Below, piece after piece: positions 12,153 to 24,574 of a DNA stretch of 64,000 bases. Under the pieces are notes generated by a model. The model was given only the letters and a program-made list of their open reading frames with translations. It ran no database searches and had not been told where the DNA came from. Within the stretch, counting starts at the first letter, position 1. Each line of letters opens with the position of its first letter. The DNA comes from Owenia fusiformis (Eukaryota > Annelida > Polychaeta > Sabellida > Oweniidae): contig CAIIXF020000010.1 of NCBI GenBank assembly GCA_903813345.2, positions 30,930,828-30,994,827 of the forward strand. Direction: 5' to 3'. The translations under genes were made by a program, and so were the position numbers.

Positions 12153-12870
12153 AAATATAAATACTAAGGATAACAACAAGTTGACGTTGAAATTGTTTAT
12201 TATTCAAATTACGCGTCACATCATGGGGTTCGCGATATTTTCTAGCTTTGAAAGTGCATTAGTTCAGTTCTTGAAGAGCTTTTACCTTAGTTTTTAAAAT
12301 ACCCCCCCCCCCCCTCTTGAAATTAGTGTAAAAAAGGCTGCAGACGTTAGAGTTAAAGACAGAATCAGATCTATAGGGGTGACAAAATTACAAGCAACAT
12401 GTATAATTGATAATGTATAAATGGGTGAAAAATGTTTAAATTCTCCCAAATAATAAGAATGGTAACCATTCTTATAAGAAAATATCACATTATTGTAAAA
12501 ATCTTTAGTTTTCCTGAAATAAAGTGTGCACTTTGGGGATTTTTAGAAAATAGACATGAAAATGATTGACATAAACCAGATATATTCTAAAATTGAAACA
12601 ATTTTTTGTTAGGCTGCTTGCTAGATCTGATTCTCTCTTTAATACAATCTGAAATCAGGTGATAAAAGGTATATTGGATTCTTGTAAGCACTGAATGTGT
12701 GGCAAAATTGTGTCTTCTTATCTGACTTATTCTCCACTGGTAAACAAGCATAAAGAACGTTGGTCAATGAGAAGTGTAATGACCTGAGGGCGCCCCAGGG
12801 GAATGACTAACTAACGAGCATAGTGTAACAAGCCAGATAAAGAAATTGAAAGAAAGTGTGCTAAATTCAA
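12153..12870. other. Intergenic, including probable SINE body
   Basis: Poly-C run at 12299-12314. The part from about 12600 to 12870 lies immediately 3' (minus strand) of the tRNA-like head at 12871-12942 and may be the body and tail of that SINE; I could not find a tail repeat that fixes its end. Confidence 0.45.
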
Positions 12871-12942
12871 TGCCCCGTGTGGGAGTCGAACCTAGGACCC
12901 TGGACCCAAAGTCTGATGCTCTACCGACTGAGCTATAAAGGC
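12871..12942 (-). mobile_element. tRNA-like SINE head or tRNA pseudogene
   Basis: The minus strand carries a good Pol III A box (TAGCTCAGTCGGTAGAGCA) and a perfect B box (GGTTCGACTCC) at tRNA spacing within a 72-nt tRNA-shaped unit. The D arm is intact (GCTC...GAGC). The anticodon stem does not pair, the T stem pairs poorly, and only five of seven acceptor positions can pair (two of them G-U), so this is not a functional tRNA. A promoter that is kept while the cloverleaf decays is typical of tRNA-derived SINEs. The minus-strand frame over it (reading SSVGRASDFGSR) is an artefact of the tRNA-like sequence. Confidence 0.7.
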
Positions 12943-13764
12943 TTAAACCACTACAGCTGGACTGTAGTAGCAACTTGCTATCAAGGGTCGTTACAGAAGC
13001 ATCTGTGAAAATAAGCGTTAATCACTTGATGATCACGTTCGTACATGAAAAACAGATTTGTCGAGAAAACAACATAACAATTTGTTCAAAAATAAATTCT
13101 TACAACCCATATTAAAACAGGACTAGGGTGTTATAAATAATGCATATATCATGACGACATATCTCCTCTGATCATTGTGTAGCTTTGTAGCTTATGCCTC
13201 CCCAAATGCGTCAAGGTCTGCATTCTTGTCGTTTGACGCTGAAAACAATTGGGTTTCGATTTCACATGTAGACATGGAAACGGGATATAAAAGGATGCCA
13301 AATTTGTATCGAAGCATTGAAGACTAACATTGAAACTAACAATAAAGATTGTTCAATAAATGTCACTTTGTTATCCATGTCTATTCTTCTAGAGGCATTA
13401 AGTGCAATACCAATGGTATCTGCCAAAGAACGATATGTCTCCGATCAGGTTTAATACGTCCAATGAGACAATTGTAGAAAAATAGCAGGAATTACTATTG
13501 TATGCGTAGCAGAAAATCTGAAAAGCATATCATCGTGATAATGGATTGCACAAAGCCCATGGTTCTCAGGTCGAATGTCCCGAAATCGTAAACACTATTT
13601 TACTTCAGCTTAAAATGTTCTGGGAGATCATTTATATTCATGAACTCTTTGGTTCTGGGAAGATATGATGGTAATAGATAAAAGCAAAATGATAAATGAC
13701 TAGATAACAGCATCGCTCCACTACTTTTTGATAAGAATGTAATATAAGATATGTATAAATTATG
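12943..13764. other. Intergenic, no gene seen
   Basis: No supported frame. Nothing repeat-like found by eye. Confidence 0.5.
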
Positions 13765-14180
13765 AAAAATGGCCACCTGCTAGCCAACGTTTTATAAAAC
13801 AGTGTGCCATAATTATGAATATTCACATTTCAAATATGAACAAATTCTACTACTTTCCGAATTTTACGTAAAAATCGCGATCTTTTTAAAATGGCCACCT
13901 ACTAGCCAAAGAGACAAAAGATAGTGTGCCTAATATATGAGCGAAATATGAACAAAATCGCTCCGCTATTTTTCCAGTTTCAACAAAATTCGGGAAATAG
14001 CATTTAACGGCCGCCATTTTCAAGATGGCCACCATTTTTAAAAATATTTATCAATATCCTCTAAATATTTGCATTTGAAATATATTTATATTACAGTTTT
14101 ATATGTTTTACCTAAAATACAGTAAAATTAACACAAAAATTGTGGCCGTTTTGAAACCCGTGGCCATTTTGGAAATCATA
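13765..14180 (+). repeat. Family C dispersed repeat
   Basis: Collinear with 58040-58470: aaatggccacctgctagcca, cagtgtgcc, catttcaaatatgaacaaa, atcgctccgctattttt, ggccgccattttcaagatgg, attacagttttatat, gtggccattttg. About 400 bp with no coding capacity. The downstream tail seen in the 57955 copy (cggacagacgga and ttcgttcgatgggataatt) is absent here. Confidence 0.7.
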
Positions 14181-14217
14181 TGATAATTCACATGATATTT
14201 GAGGAAAATATGTTAAG

Positions 14218-14480
14218 TGCTCAAGGCCTTCTCACTTATGAATGAATCCACTAAACGCAGCCTTACATTGGATAAAGTGTTAAGTCTGGCGATTGGGAGT
14301 GTTAACATACAAACCGAAGCGGTAATTTGGGATTGCACATGCTTCCGAAGCCGTCCGAAGTTTTCCGAAAGGAAACCCGCACTCGGTCACCTCAAAGATG
14401 TGCAACGTACATGTACTGATTTCTAAATGAGAACGAATTTTACTCCAGTCCAACGTCAGTGCAGGTGACATAACGAAGCA
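14218..14480 (-). repeat. Family B MITE-like element, diverged copy
   Basis: Begins caaggccttctcacttatgaatgaa, close to the terminal word of the element at 43082-43316. The interior (accgaagcggtaa, gcacatgcttccgaagc, cactcgg, gtgcaacgtacatgtactga) matches the reverse complement of that element. The open frames of 69 and 63 codons here are by-products of the repeat. Confidence 0.55.
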
Positions 14481-16426
14481 TAGGATTTAAAAAAAATGAT
14501 ATGTGGATTTTCTTAGTGTTTTCTAAGAAAAAATAGCATGTTCCCTCACCCTTACGATGGTCAAATCTTTCGATCACATCCCGTGTGTAAGACCTTCAAA
14601 AAGTGCATGATCATTCATATCAGGTATTCTATCTCATTGATCTAAAGTGGATTCCCCTGTACTTCATACATAATTGATATTTATAGCCCAATTTATAATT
14701 AATCTAAATAATGAAGACCAGATTGCAGAATCGATTGAATCGCACCATGCGAATTGTTTTGTAGAACACGCTAAAATCAACAAACAACAAAGCGAATGTT
14801 GCCTCTTTTTATGTTGATAAAAATAATTTAGTCCGATTGTTAATCTGATATATGTTTTTTTAAGGCAAGTATCATATTTTCTCTAGGATACGGGATTTTG
14901 GCTGTCACGGGGTCTTCAATATAAATTCTATTGACTGTTAAAATGTTTGTAAATCCCCGTTCATTATAATTTATAACCACAAGTCGAGGAAATCAACTGT
15001 AAATTGAAAAATATTCCATGTACATGTTAACGGTAAAAACCATGATTTCATTGGAGTGTAGTGCGTCCCTTTTAACGCAAATGACTTAATCAACTGTACT
15101 GTTTAAAGAGATAATTAATCTCAATCAACAGAAAATGAAAAATAATGATGATCAGCATTTTTGGGAAATAATCTGTTTAACCCTAATGCGGGCGACGTAT
15201 TTTTATAACACAAACGGGCAGATTACCCCCCCCCCCTCCATCGGCGTTTCCAAAGTTGAGGAGGTACAGTAATAACGATGGTTATTCAACTCTCTCCAGG
15301 GAGGTATATAATAATCTCAAAAAGTAGGTCAAATGAGGTAAAAAGTAGGTCAAAGTAACATATATGTATCATGGTGTAAAATACGGAATCAATTGCTTGA
15401 CAAAATATGGTGGTAATCAAAATACGATATTAAAAACAAGATCTGACATATTTTTAAATCCAAAATTTCCAGACTGAATATTTACGATACCGTGTGGACT
15501 AATATGTCATCTACAAATGATAGTACCTGTAGCACATTTAGTCACTAGGAAAATAGATCTAATATGCCTTTCAAGCAACAAGTAGCACGTGTCAATTAGT
15601 TCCGTATTTCCAAGTGCCTGTTATTATCAAGAAAGGTGAATAACGAATTAGCAAGGACAGTGAGTGTAGAATCCAAAGGATCCATCATTCTAATTATATA
15701 AAAAGTGCCCCTGGAGCATTCATATAACACATTCATAATATGGTATATAGTGAGGAGTTTACTATGGCATAGTATTCGGATGCGTCCTAAGTGTCATTTA
15801 GGTCAGGGTGGCCTTGTTAAGGTAAAGTCAGTGCATATATGAAAATGAAACATTTGTGTGTGCATAATCATAATTTATAAGACCTAGAATGTAAAAATAT
15901 GATAAAGAATGTTGTTAAAAACCATTTTGACCTAAACCTTTTGGCTTTTGAAAGAAGGTCAAAATTTCACCTATTGACGGTTGACGACACATTAGTGGCT
16001 CCCCTTTCTCATTCCTTTGACTTGACATTTGAAAATGCGTCAGCATCACATTTTCACTTATAATTAGCATGGTGCAAAACAAGATAATTTCGAGAATACA
16101 TTTCTAACTTTAAAGTTGAAGAATGCCGATCTATGTCATAATATTTTGCAAATAAACGGGTTCTTGCATTGTTGATAACTCGATATATCATGGGCTCTCA
16201 ACTGAAAGCCCATGGATATGAATAAGAAGTGTTATGTTTTCTGTGCTTGATTTGCTCAAACCAGGATAAGTGCAATACTTCTAAAGACCATGTATTGAAA
16301 CTAAGCTGGAAAGGGACATTCAAGATTACAAGCACCTATTAAGAGACCTCCTACAACCCAAACGATACTCTAACGTCAATTAATTAAGCTGAAACTATAA
16401 TAATGTTTATGATCTGGCTCGTGGTG
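14481..16426. other. Intergenic, no gene seen
   Basis: Contains a poly-C run near 15225-15234, a short aaaagtaggtcaaatgagg duplication near 15315-15350, and a small hairpin near 16186-16214 (catgggct / agcccatg). No coding signal. Confidence 0.5.
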
Positions 16427-16735
16427 GCGCATGCGCAATAGTATATTGTAGATCATTTATAAGCCCTGCTTGTTATTAGGTTTCCGCACTATGATGCGAT
16501 CTCTTGGTAATGCAGCAACACGTTATTAAATAATTGATATCACATCAAACTTTACTGAGGATATTACACATTCGAAAGTTTGGAGGAAATTGATCACGAT
16601 GAAAATAGCTATTCAATTAAAAATCATAAAATTACAATTTTGAATTGACGGACTACCTTTTTAGCAGTTAGCAGCAGTCATTGTAGTTTGTTGCGCTTGA
16701 ACCGCAGTGCTCTATTCGAACTGTTACAATAGCAG
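16427..16735 (+). promoter_or_regulatory. Possible promoter plus non-coding first exon
   Basis: A perfect GCGCATGCGC (NRF1-like) palindrome at 16427-16436 lies 300 bp upstream of a strong splice-donor consensus: the exon-like sequence ends in cag at 16732-16735, followed by gtaagaat. In animals NRF1 sites mark many housekeeping promoters, and a 5' non-coding exon often ends in such a donor. No downstream coding exon was found, and the donor alone is weak evidence. Inference only. Confidence 0.25.
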
Positions 16736-19202
16736 GTAAGAATATGTTTTATATTACGTTTTTTCTCAGATTTATTCATTATTGCTCATTAAAATGAGTC
16801 ATTTGTCGCCGTTACACTATTATAAGATGTCTTTAATATGCAAAACAATGACCGTGGCTTTTTCCCACGGAACTTATTTAGTATATTTTGGAAAATGTTC
16901 ATTGTTTTAAAACATATTCAGTTTCGGGAAATAAAAAATGCAAATTGCGAACGTGCTGAGGTTGGACAAAGATGTGCACACTTCTATTCGAATTCATAAC
17001 ATTTTAAAGATCATTTAAACTGATCGAATCAATGGCAAGTTTAACAATGATCATCAACAGTACGTTTATAGTGTTAACATATACTATATACAGAAATACC
17101 ATTTCCGACCCGATTGCTCCATTTCGTTAGGTTAATCTATTGATCGATCGGTTCTTGTGATATAGCGACCATACGGAGTTGTGCCAATTAATATCATTGA
17201 ATCTTTATGTCTGGGTTTCCCCAAATCTGTATCTTTATTTTTAAAGGGTTTAAAGAGTAAATCAATATCTGATAAAAATATTATTAAATTCTCGTCGGGA
17301 TATGTTAATACAAGTCCGATATTGTTTGTTGTAATGGAGCGTGATCATAGGTAAATCGGTCAAAAAATTAAATTGTGCTACAGAGCCAAACATGTGCCCA
17401 CGATTAAGAGAAAAATGTGCTAAATTCAAATCCGACTTGTTTGTTTGTCTATATATGCAAGGAAAACGTGTTAAGACATAAGCCATGGCTCATTTGAAAT
17501 GTCTCTTTGTGCTTTTTTAAGATAAAGAAAAAATCAGAATATTGAAACGATCTGTGATAAGACCCCCTCACCTGTGGCCTGGCTCAATTTGATTTAAAAT
17601 ATACATTCTGTCAATATCATCATTGTATAACTTAGGATTCTCGCAGTGCCGTAGAAAGATGATAGGCGATATACTCAGACAAAAGTGCGACTAATATATT
17701 GTTCACTCTGACCACTTCAATACTGGAAATTCCCAATTACTCTATCGTACTAAAATAAGCCAGTACTTGTTTTTGTTTAAATATAATATTTTTGATTCTA
17801 CATATTGGATATTGCCAGCAAAACTATATGACAATATTTCTTTTAAGGGTTATGTGTATTATAAAAAAACGATTTGCTTGATAAAACGAAATGGTCTATA
17901 AATCTCCGCAAAGCTAACACTATCTTTGATTTAGATGACATAAGGCAGTTGAATGCAAAATGCAATATCATAAAGCAAAGAGATCATCACGCTGTTTAAT
18001 ATTACATGGTTAATTTCTAAGTTTATGCTTATGCTGGTACTTCAACAATTTAAAAAAAAGATAAAAACATGTGAAACTATTTGGTTAGGAGCCACAATTA
18101 CAGTGTAATCATTACTGAATAAGTGGTAGGTTTTCAAACTAAATAGAGTGTTTCTTCTCAAACGGATTTTCCTATAGACGCTTAAGACTCTTATCGAAGG
18201 GATAGAGTGTACAAACTAAGCAAATGTTTTGATAGTATTGGCAAAAAATCTCGATGTCATTTTATCTATTAATTTTGAATTTGGTCTGCCATTTTTATCT
18301 GTACTATTTTTGTTCGATGGAAACACATATTGCATGGAACGAAAAAGGACTAGAAAAAATGGCACACGTGCGCATGCGTGACTGTGAGTTTAAACCAATC
18401 AAATTATTTCATATTTTGTGCACGTGAACTATTCACTCCTGAGCACTTAACAGAGCACACATTCATTTTTGTAAATATAGATTACCAGGCATATTTTCAG
18501 CAGTTTAAAAGAGCTTGGGACATTAAATGTTAAAATTCAAAAAATATTCCAAAAACACAGCTTCTTTATTATTTTTCGTCACCACATTTGGCCAACAAAA
18601 TGTGACACAATCCCAGGTACCAGTTCCAGTTGACATTCAGATACATTCTATGTCGAATTGCACATACTGTAATCATAGTTACTATACTTTATTATCAGCA
18701 GGCCAAAACATGACAATCTTGGTTAGCATTGTTTGTTTCTTACAAGCTCTTGTATTAAAACTTCAACACAATCGATACAAGTGTAATACTTGCATCCCTG
18801 TAGTTTCATCAATCAAATTTTTGTAAAATTTAAATAACACTTATTGACAGCCAGTCTTCTTGCATCAACAACAAAACACTTAATTTGTTCACAACGTGAG
18901 TGGATAATTAAGCCTGTTGATATTTAAAGCTCATACTGAATCTAGAGGATCACGGGTGCAGTATTATACTATTGATACCAACTTAGGTATCAATACAATA
19001 TAGAGAACTGTTTTTTTTATCTCAAGAATGAACTGATATAACAAAAAATAGAATATTACTTTTTAATATTTTTTTATAGAATGGATATTTGGCTGTAAAC
19101 AAAATGTAGCACAAAAGATGCATCAGTAGCTTAATGCAAAAGAAATCAAACTTTACAGTTGAATAGTCTAGTGTAAGCTAACACGAATTGGATCATGTAT
19201 TA
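16736..19202. other. Intergenic, no supported gene
   Basis: The 99-codon plus-strand frame at 18527-18826 contains an internal hydrophobic stretch (about residues 61-75) and a CTYCNH word but has no homology I recognise. About 100 bp upstream is a cluster of CACGTG (18365-18370), an NRF1-like TGCGCATGCGT (18369-18379) and CACGTG (18421-18426). Also a short perfect hairpin at 18970-18998 (attgatacc / ggtatcaat). Confidence 0.4.
18365..18426. promoter_or_regulatory. E-box / NRF1-like / E-box cluster
   Basis: CACGTG overlaps TGCGCATGCGT and is followed 50 bp later by a second CACGTG. Such clustering is unusual in AT-rich DNA and would suit a promoter, with the 99-codon frame at 18527 just downstream. 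There is no direct evidence of transcription. Confidence 0.3.
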
Positions 19203-20012
19203 ACCTTTCCTACGGCTCTCAGCCATTATATCACCTATCAACCAGTAGATTGGTTTATACATTACAGAATAGTATCACAATACGCACATATAGGACCTAA
19301 AACAAGGGTTATTCATTTACCTTTCCTACGGCTCTCGGCCATTATATCACCTATCAACCAGTAAACTGGTTTATACATTACAGAATAGTATCACAATACG
19401 CACATATAGAAACCTAAAACAAGGCTTATTCATTTACCATTCCTACGGCTCTCAGCCATTATATCACCTATCAACCAGTACGACTGGTTTATACATTACA
19501 GAATAGTATCACAATACGCACATATAGGACCTAAAACAAGGCTTATTCATTTACCTTTCCTACGGCTCTCGGCCATTATATCACCTATCAACCAGTAGAC
19601 TGGTTTATACATTACAGAATAGTATCGCAATAAGCACATCTAGGACCTAAAACAAGGCTTATTCATTTACCTTTTCTACGGCTCTCAGCCATTATATCAC
19701 CTATCAACCAGTATGACTGGTTTATACAATTTACAGAATAATATCACAATAAGCACATATAGGACCTAAAACAAGGCTTATTCATTTACCTTTCCTACGG
19801 CTCTCGGCCTTTATATCACCTATCAGCCAGTACGACTGGTTTATACATTACAGAATAGTATCGCAATAAGCACATCTAGGACCTAAAACAAGGCTTATTC
19901 ATTTACCCTTCCTACGGCTCTCAGCCATTATATCACCTATTAACCAGTATGACTGGTTTATACATTACAGAATAGTATCACAATAGGCACATATAGGATC
20001 TAAAACAAGGCT
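19203..20012 (+). repeat. Satellite, seven units of about 117 bp, with dimeric higher-order pattern
   Basis: Units start near 19203, 19319, 19436, 19553, 19670, 19787 and 19904, each opening with acctttcctacggctctc. Every unit carries tatatcacctatcaaccagt followed by a short dyad (aaccagt / actggtt) and then acattacagaatagtatc and ctaaaacaaggcttattc. The word after the opening alternates strictly: cagcc, cggcc, cagcc, cggcc, cagcc, cggcc, cagcc. Units 4 and 6 further share tcgcaataagcacatct, and units 5 and 7 share the cacaata..cacatata version. This is a two-monomer higher-order repeat, so copies arose partly by duplication of pairs. Confidence 0.9.
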
Positions 20013-21359
20013 TATATTGGTCATGGTGCTGATTTTCGAAATATTACTTTTCCTACATTGCTGCCTTCATCCTGAATCTAGCCTAGTTTATTTTGTTCAC
20101 AACAAATGTGGTTCCGATTTATCGAAACGGTCCATTTCAAAAAAGCAAACTTTTACTCGTTGCAGAAAATAACCAGCTTCTCTTAATATCTACGTTTAAG
20201 GACAAACAGTTTAAAAAGATGTTCCGTGGTTTCAAAATATGCTTTACAGTTTGTGCCTCGGGAAATTCTCTCACAGCGAGCCTGTTTTAGTTGTTTTCAC
20301 CTTCGCGGTATTTACACTTACCCTTTGTTCTCATGTTGTCTGGTCAAACACATGCTACAAGACGTCAAATTACTACGAGTTTGTTTTGCTTCGATATACC
20401 GAATTTCAGCTTCAAAGGTAGTGATATCACAGTTTTTTTTAATATTTTGATTTTTTTGTTTATTAAATAGAAACTGTTAAAATAAGCTATGGCTTGTGTC
20501 TTAACAATTTTCCCGTGCAGATGTAGACCAAAAGACCGATTTAGATTCAGCACATTTTCCTCTTAGTCCGGGGCACATTTTTGGCTCTGTAGCATAATCT
20601 TAATTTTTGGAGGTTTAGTTACCTGTGTTGAGGTTCAGTTATTCCTTCACCGGTTTGTATGCCATTTAAGAATTAAATCTATGTATTGAACTAAATAAAA
20701 TAAGGTAATGAATGAACAGAGAACATCCGTTTGATTGTAAAATTATAATAGTTGCTATTCACTTTACAACGGTTGTTAACCTTGACAAGTTAGCAGCATC
20801 CTTTGCATGTTGGAAAAAATCTTATCGCAGAGAAAATGTTATAATTCTATTCATACCACAGACAGGAATTGTTGATATTCAGTGCTGACATATGAAATTA
20901 AAAATATGAATCCGATAGCAATATATAACATGTTTTATTCAAGAGCACAAATGGACAGGTGTAGCAATTATGCCATTAATATATGTATGTTATCAATATT
21001 ATTCATACAATCTTTAATATAAGAGTCGTGTTTCAATGACTTCTTGTAACAATAATGTATTGTGCTAAAAACGTATAAGAAACAAGTCCCGCATGAAATC
21101 GATATAACAGTTGTCATTTTACCACGATTGGCATTTCTTCCAACACATCATCGTTTTTTTTATTTTTGACCTTCTGAATAATAATTACAATCAACATTGC
21201 AATCTTAAATCAAAATTATAATGTTCAATGTAAGGTATTTCATATACACCAATCCAATTAGGAAATTTAGACCAAAATTATAACAATTTCAAATGTTTGC
21301 ATCCTGAGTACATGTGACTAGAAAGAGGTTTCGAAAATAAAAGTGAATTCCCGCTTTTG
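20013..21359. other. Intergenic, no gene seen
   Basis: Overlapping 60-74-codon frames near 20093-20450 show no motif. No repeats recognised. Confidence 0.5.
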
Positions 21360-21945
21360 GGAGCCATTTTGGATTTCCTTAGTTATGAATCAGAAAAACA
21401 ATACCATAATTGCGATATATTCTGAAATGTCTTCAATTTAGGTATAATAAGGCTTACATAGAAGAGATCGGGAAATGATTGGGAAATACCATACTAAGCG
21501 GCCATTTTGAATTTTTCTGAGTCCGAATAAAAATAATTGTAATCTACTCTAAATTGCCTTTTATTTTGAGTATAATAATGCTGTTCTTCAGAAAGACCTC
21601 AAATCAACAAAAATCCCATTTTCCTGTCCGCAGTACCCAGACCCTGGGGTCTGTGCCGAAAACACGGAATATGTTAAATAGTTATATTTTATGGATAAAC
21701 TACCAAAATGTCAAATAGTTATGCTAATGACTTTGATATGAAATGTAAAAATTACATTTTTAGGGAAAATTCCGCCATCTTTAATGTGGCAACCATCTTG
21801 AAAAATATATTCTTGCGTAAAACAATTTACTTATATATATGAGCAGATATTTTCATAAGTATTCGAGGTATTTTTTAGACGTTCGGACTGATGGACGGAC
21901 TGACTTCAGTTTATCCCTACAGAACTTCGTTAATTGGGACGATAA
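21360..21945 (+). repeat. Family C-like dispersed repeat, diverged
   Basis: Contains gggagccattttggatt, agcggccattttgaattt, then a tail with ttcggactgatggacggact and acagaacttcgttaattggg. The tail is a degraded version of the cggacagacgg and gaacttcgttcgatgggat tail of the 57955-58617 copy. Confidence 0.5.
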
Positions 21946-23071
21946 GGCTTACTAGCGCCCATAATGAAAATCCATCTAAAGACGTTAGTCTGGAAAATTG
22001 CCAGTAACGTTGTACTCTATACGCCCATTAAACATTATACAATATCTCTGGTGGAGAGTCTTGTTATCCAATATATGTATGCAGTGTCAGAAATTCTTTC
22101 CTGAAGTATCGCTATCTTTCTGTCAAGTTAACCTCTCCGATGTTGTGTCCAATATCCATCACGGAATAGGAGAAAAATAACACCAATAAAAAAACAATAA
22201 AATAAAAGCAATGTACAATTGAAATAGCTAGAAATCGGATTACAGCCTAAATGGTACTTAATATCATTAATCCGTCTGGAAATGGATTTTTTCTATGGCT
22301 GGAATATCTCTGGATGATTGTTGGTCGTCTTTGTCACAATATTGTGTCTTCTAAACGGTGCAATCGCTAGGTTTTACACATCAAATGAATGAATTTAATT
22401 GTGTTTTCCTCAGATATTGTTATCCATTTGTCGAGCAGAAGTATAATCCTAAAGAACTACTGTTGTAACTGGACAATACTTTAAGCAAACAAAGCTGATC
22501 AAATAAGAGAGTGAAAGTCCGTTCCTAATGAAATATAAATGACAAAATTTGCCTTCAAGTTCAAGTATAGCATTCGAAAAGTGAGAGTATCTGTTTTGAA
22601 GCTTATCAGATGTAGATGTTATTCTGTATAATGATAGAGCGTATAATAAAAGATTAAAGAGTCAAACTAGACATGTATGAAAAAAAAACATTTGAAATTG
22701 TCACCCACACTTTCTTGGATTTACTGAAGTATAAATCATTAGTTTAATGTTCCAAGTTTTACCACTTGACATACGCAAAGGACATTTTAGTTTCATAAAA
22801 ACGTCCACGAATTGTACTTTCATTTAGCACCTTTCAGGTGGCGGTTGTATTCTTAGATGTTTTTTGGCCTGTTTTCCCTTTGGCACACCATGCCCATAGT
22901 CGGCTTTTGCTTTTTTATAATTTCAAGGGGTACGAATTTAACAATTTGTGCCCAAGTTCACTTGAAAAGTACTCACAATTATGAAAACTGCATGATTTTG
23001 AAAGACTCTTAGTCGCATACATTCGCATTTTATGAGGAGGTTCTTAATGTAATGTAATGTAAATATTATAA
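21946..23071. other. Intergenic, no gene seen
   Basis: AT-rich, no recognisable frame or repeat. Confidence 0.5.
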
Positions 23072-23285
23072 GTTATTGAATGATTTGAAGTGCAATACAG
23101 GATATATTCTGCTCGAGAAATTTTGTATTGGAACGAGACGAAGTCGAATGCCAATACAGAATATCGAGAAAGAATATATCCTGTATTGTACTTTGAATTT
23201 GTATTGGAACGAGACGAAGTCGAGTGCCAATACAGAATATCAAGACAGAATATATCCTGTATTGCACTTCAAATCATTCAATAAC
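23072..23285. mobile_element. 214-bp foldback element with 40-bp terminal inverted repeats
   Basis: Starts gttattgaatgatttgaagt and ends with its exact reverse complement, cttcaaatcattcaataac; the arms run about 40 bp inward to ggatatattctg. The interior holds two copies of a block with tattggaacgagacgaagtc, gccaatacagaatatc and atatatcctgtattg, so the whole is itself partly palindromic. Non-coding; the open frames on both strands come from the palindrome. Confidence 0.85.
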
Positions 23286-23305
23286 GTTTTTATCGTGTGC
23301 TCCTC

Positions 23306-23394
23306 TGTATTGCTACTGAGATTGTCCCCTCCGTACCAATATTTTCTGTATTGCGACGGAGATGATCAACGGGGAGAACCTCAGTAGCAATACA
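23306..23394. repeat. Second foldback, 89 bp
   Basis: Ends ctgtattgctactgag and ctcagtagcaatacag are perfect inverted repeats of 16 bp. The interior contains another tccgt / acgga pair. The word caatacag is shared with the adjacent foldback, suggesting related elements. Confidence 0.75.
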
Positions 23395-24574
23395 GATTGG
23401 TACACCACAAGGACTGACCAATCAGAAAGCTTCATTTTACAGATCATACTATAAGACTATTTACCTGATAGCGAAAACATAGCTCTATGTTCTAGCAATA
23501 TAATATGTAGGCCTGGCTTTAAAGATGTCAAATATCACATTTTAATCTAATGGTAAGCGTAAGTTATGAGGTCATGCTATTCGCTTCCATGGTTCAAACA
23601 CCTCGGATTCTTATTGTTTGTAGGAAGATAAGCTTCGGAATATCAATCATTTAAGCGCACGAATTAATCAGTCCCAAGTTAGGTAATGGGGAGCTTAAGC
23701 CTGCAATGTTTTTCACCACCTAAACGCGAACGGAACAATTTAAGTGATACATTTGTATGGGCGATTGGTCATAAGTATAGGTTGGCGTTTCGATTTTATT
23801 TGCAAGCTTAAACTCCCTAATGTACGGATTATACTTGTTTTTTGCATATGATACAGGATACAACAAGCTTAACTCAATGCAAGATATTGACATCATCCTA
23901 AAATGTTTACGTACAGAATGAGTTTTCTTGTGACAACATGGTAACATTAACACTGTTACTATGGGCAGCTATATGCTTTGTCTACAAAATGAGCTGTGGT
24001 GTCATGGCAACTGAACTTTGTTGTCATGTGTATGATAATTACTACAACATAATTTATGACGTAGCAACAATGAAAATATGAAGTTCCATTAATTTGAAGC
24101 ATGTTATGACAAGTTTTATCAAAAATATGGCATAATACATATGAGAAAAACTTTCTCGTATTCATACCTGTGCAAGATCGTTTATTTGATGCTAATAAAA
24201 TTGAGATTCATATTTGTTAGCTTGTTTTACGATCCGTATAGAGTGTATGTTGTTATATACATATTACTCAGACAGAGTATACATATACATATACATGTAT
24301 GTTCATATAAAGTGCTCTGGTTGTATGTTTGCAGCTTATAATTGTTCCCAGAGTAGGTGTCCTTTTAAATGGTTTAATGATGTTCTGCTGCTGAGATTCA
24401 CTGTGTAGTTCTTTTATACTAATGTGTAAGAATAATCTAGAAAGAAGGTTCTGGAACTACATCTTGATCGGACATCTTTAGTGACACGATTAAAATTGAG
24501 CAAATGTTTACTACTACCCTGCGTGCAGAGTCTAGTTAAACTACACTCTGCCTAGTAGAGACCATATTACAGTT
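23395..24574. other. Intergenic, no gene seen
   Basis: Short frames only. A tatacatatacatatacatg dinucleotide-type stretch lies near 24278-24300. Confidence 0.5.

Noticed and set aside
12299-12314. Poly-C/poly-G runs (also 6231, 15225, 30681, 41886)
   Set aside because: Simple homopolymer tracts; no structure beyond that.
12871-12942. Functional tRNA gene
   Set aside because: A and B boxes are good, but the anticodon and T stems do not pair and the acceptor stem is broken. A SINE head or pseudogene is more likely.
18527-18826. 99-codon frame as a gene
   Set aside because: Has an upstream E-box/NRF1-like cluster but no recognisable domain, convincing signal peptide or splice context; kept only as a remark.
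19203-20012. Seven regular repeats resembling a CRISPR array
   Set aside because: The whole 117-bp period is repeated without unique spacers, and the window is eukaryotic. It is a satellite.
23073-23387. Overlapping frames of 64-103 codons on both strands
   Set aside because: Produced by the foldback repeat, which reads almost the same on both strands.
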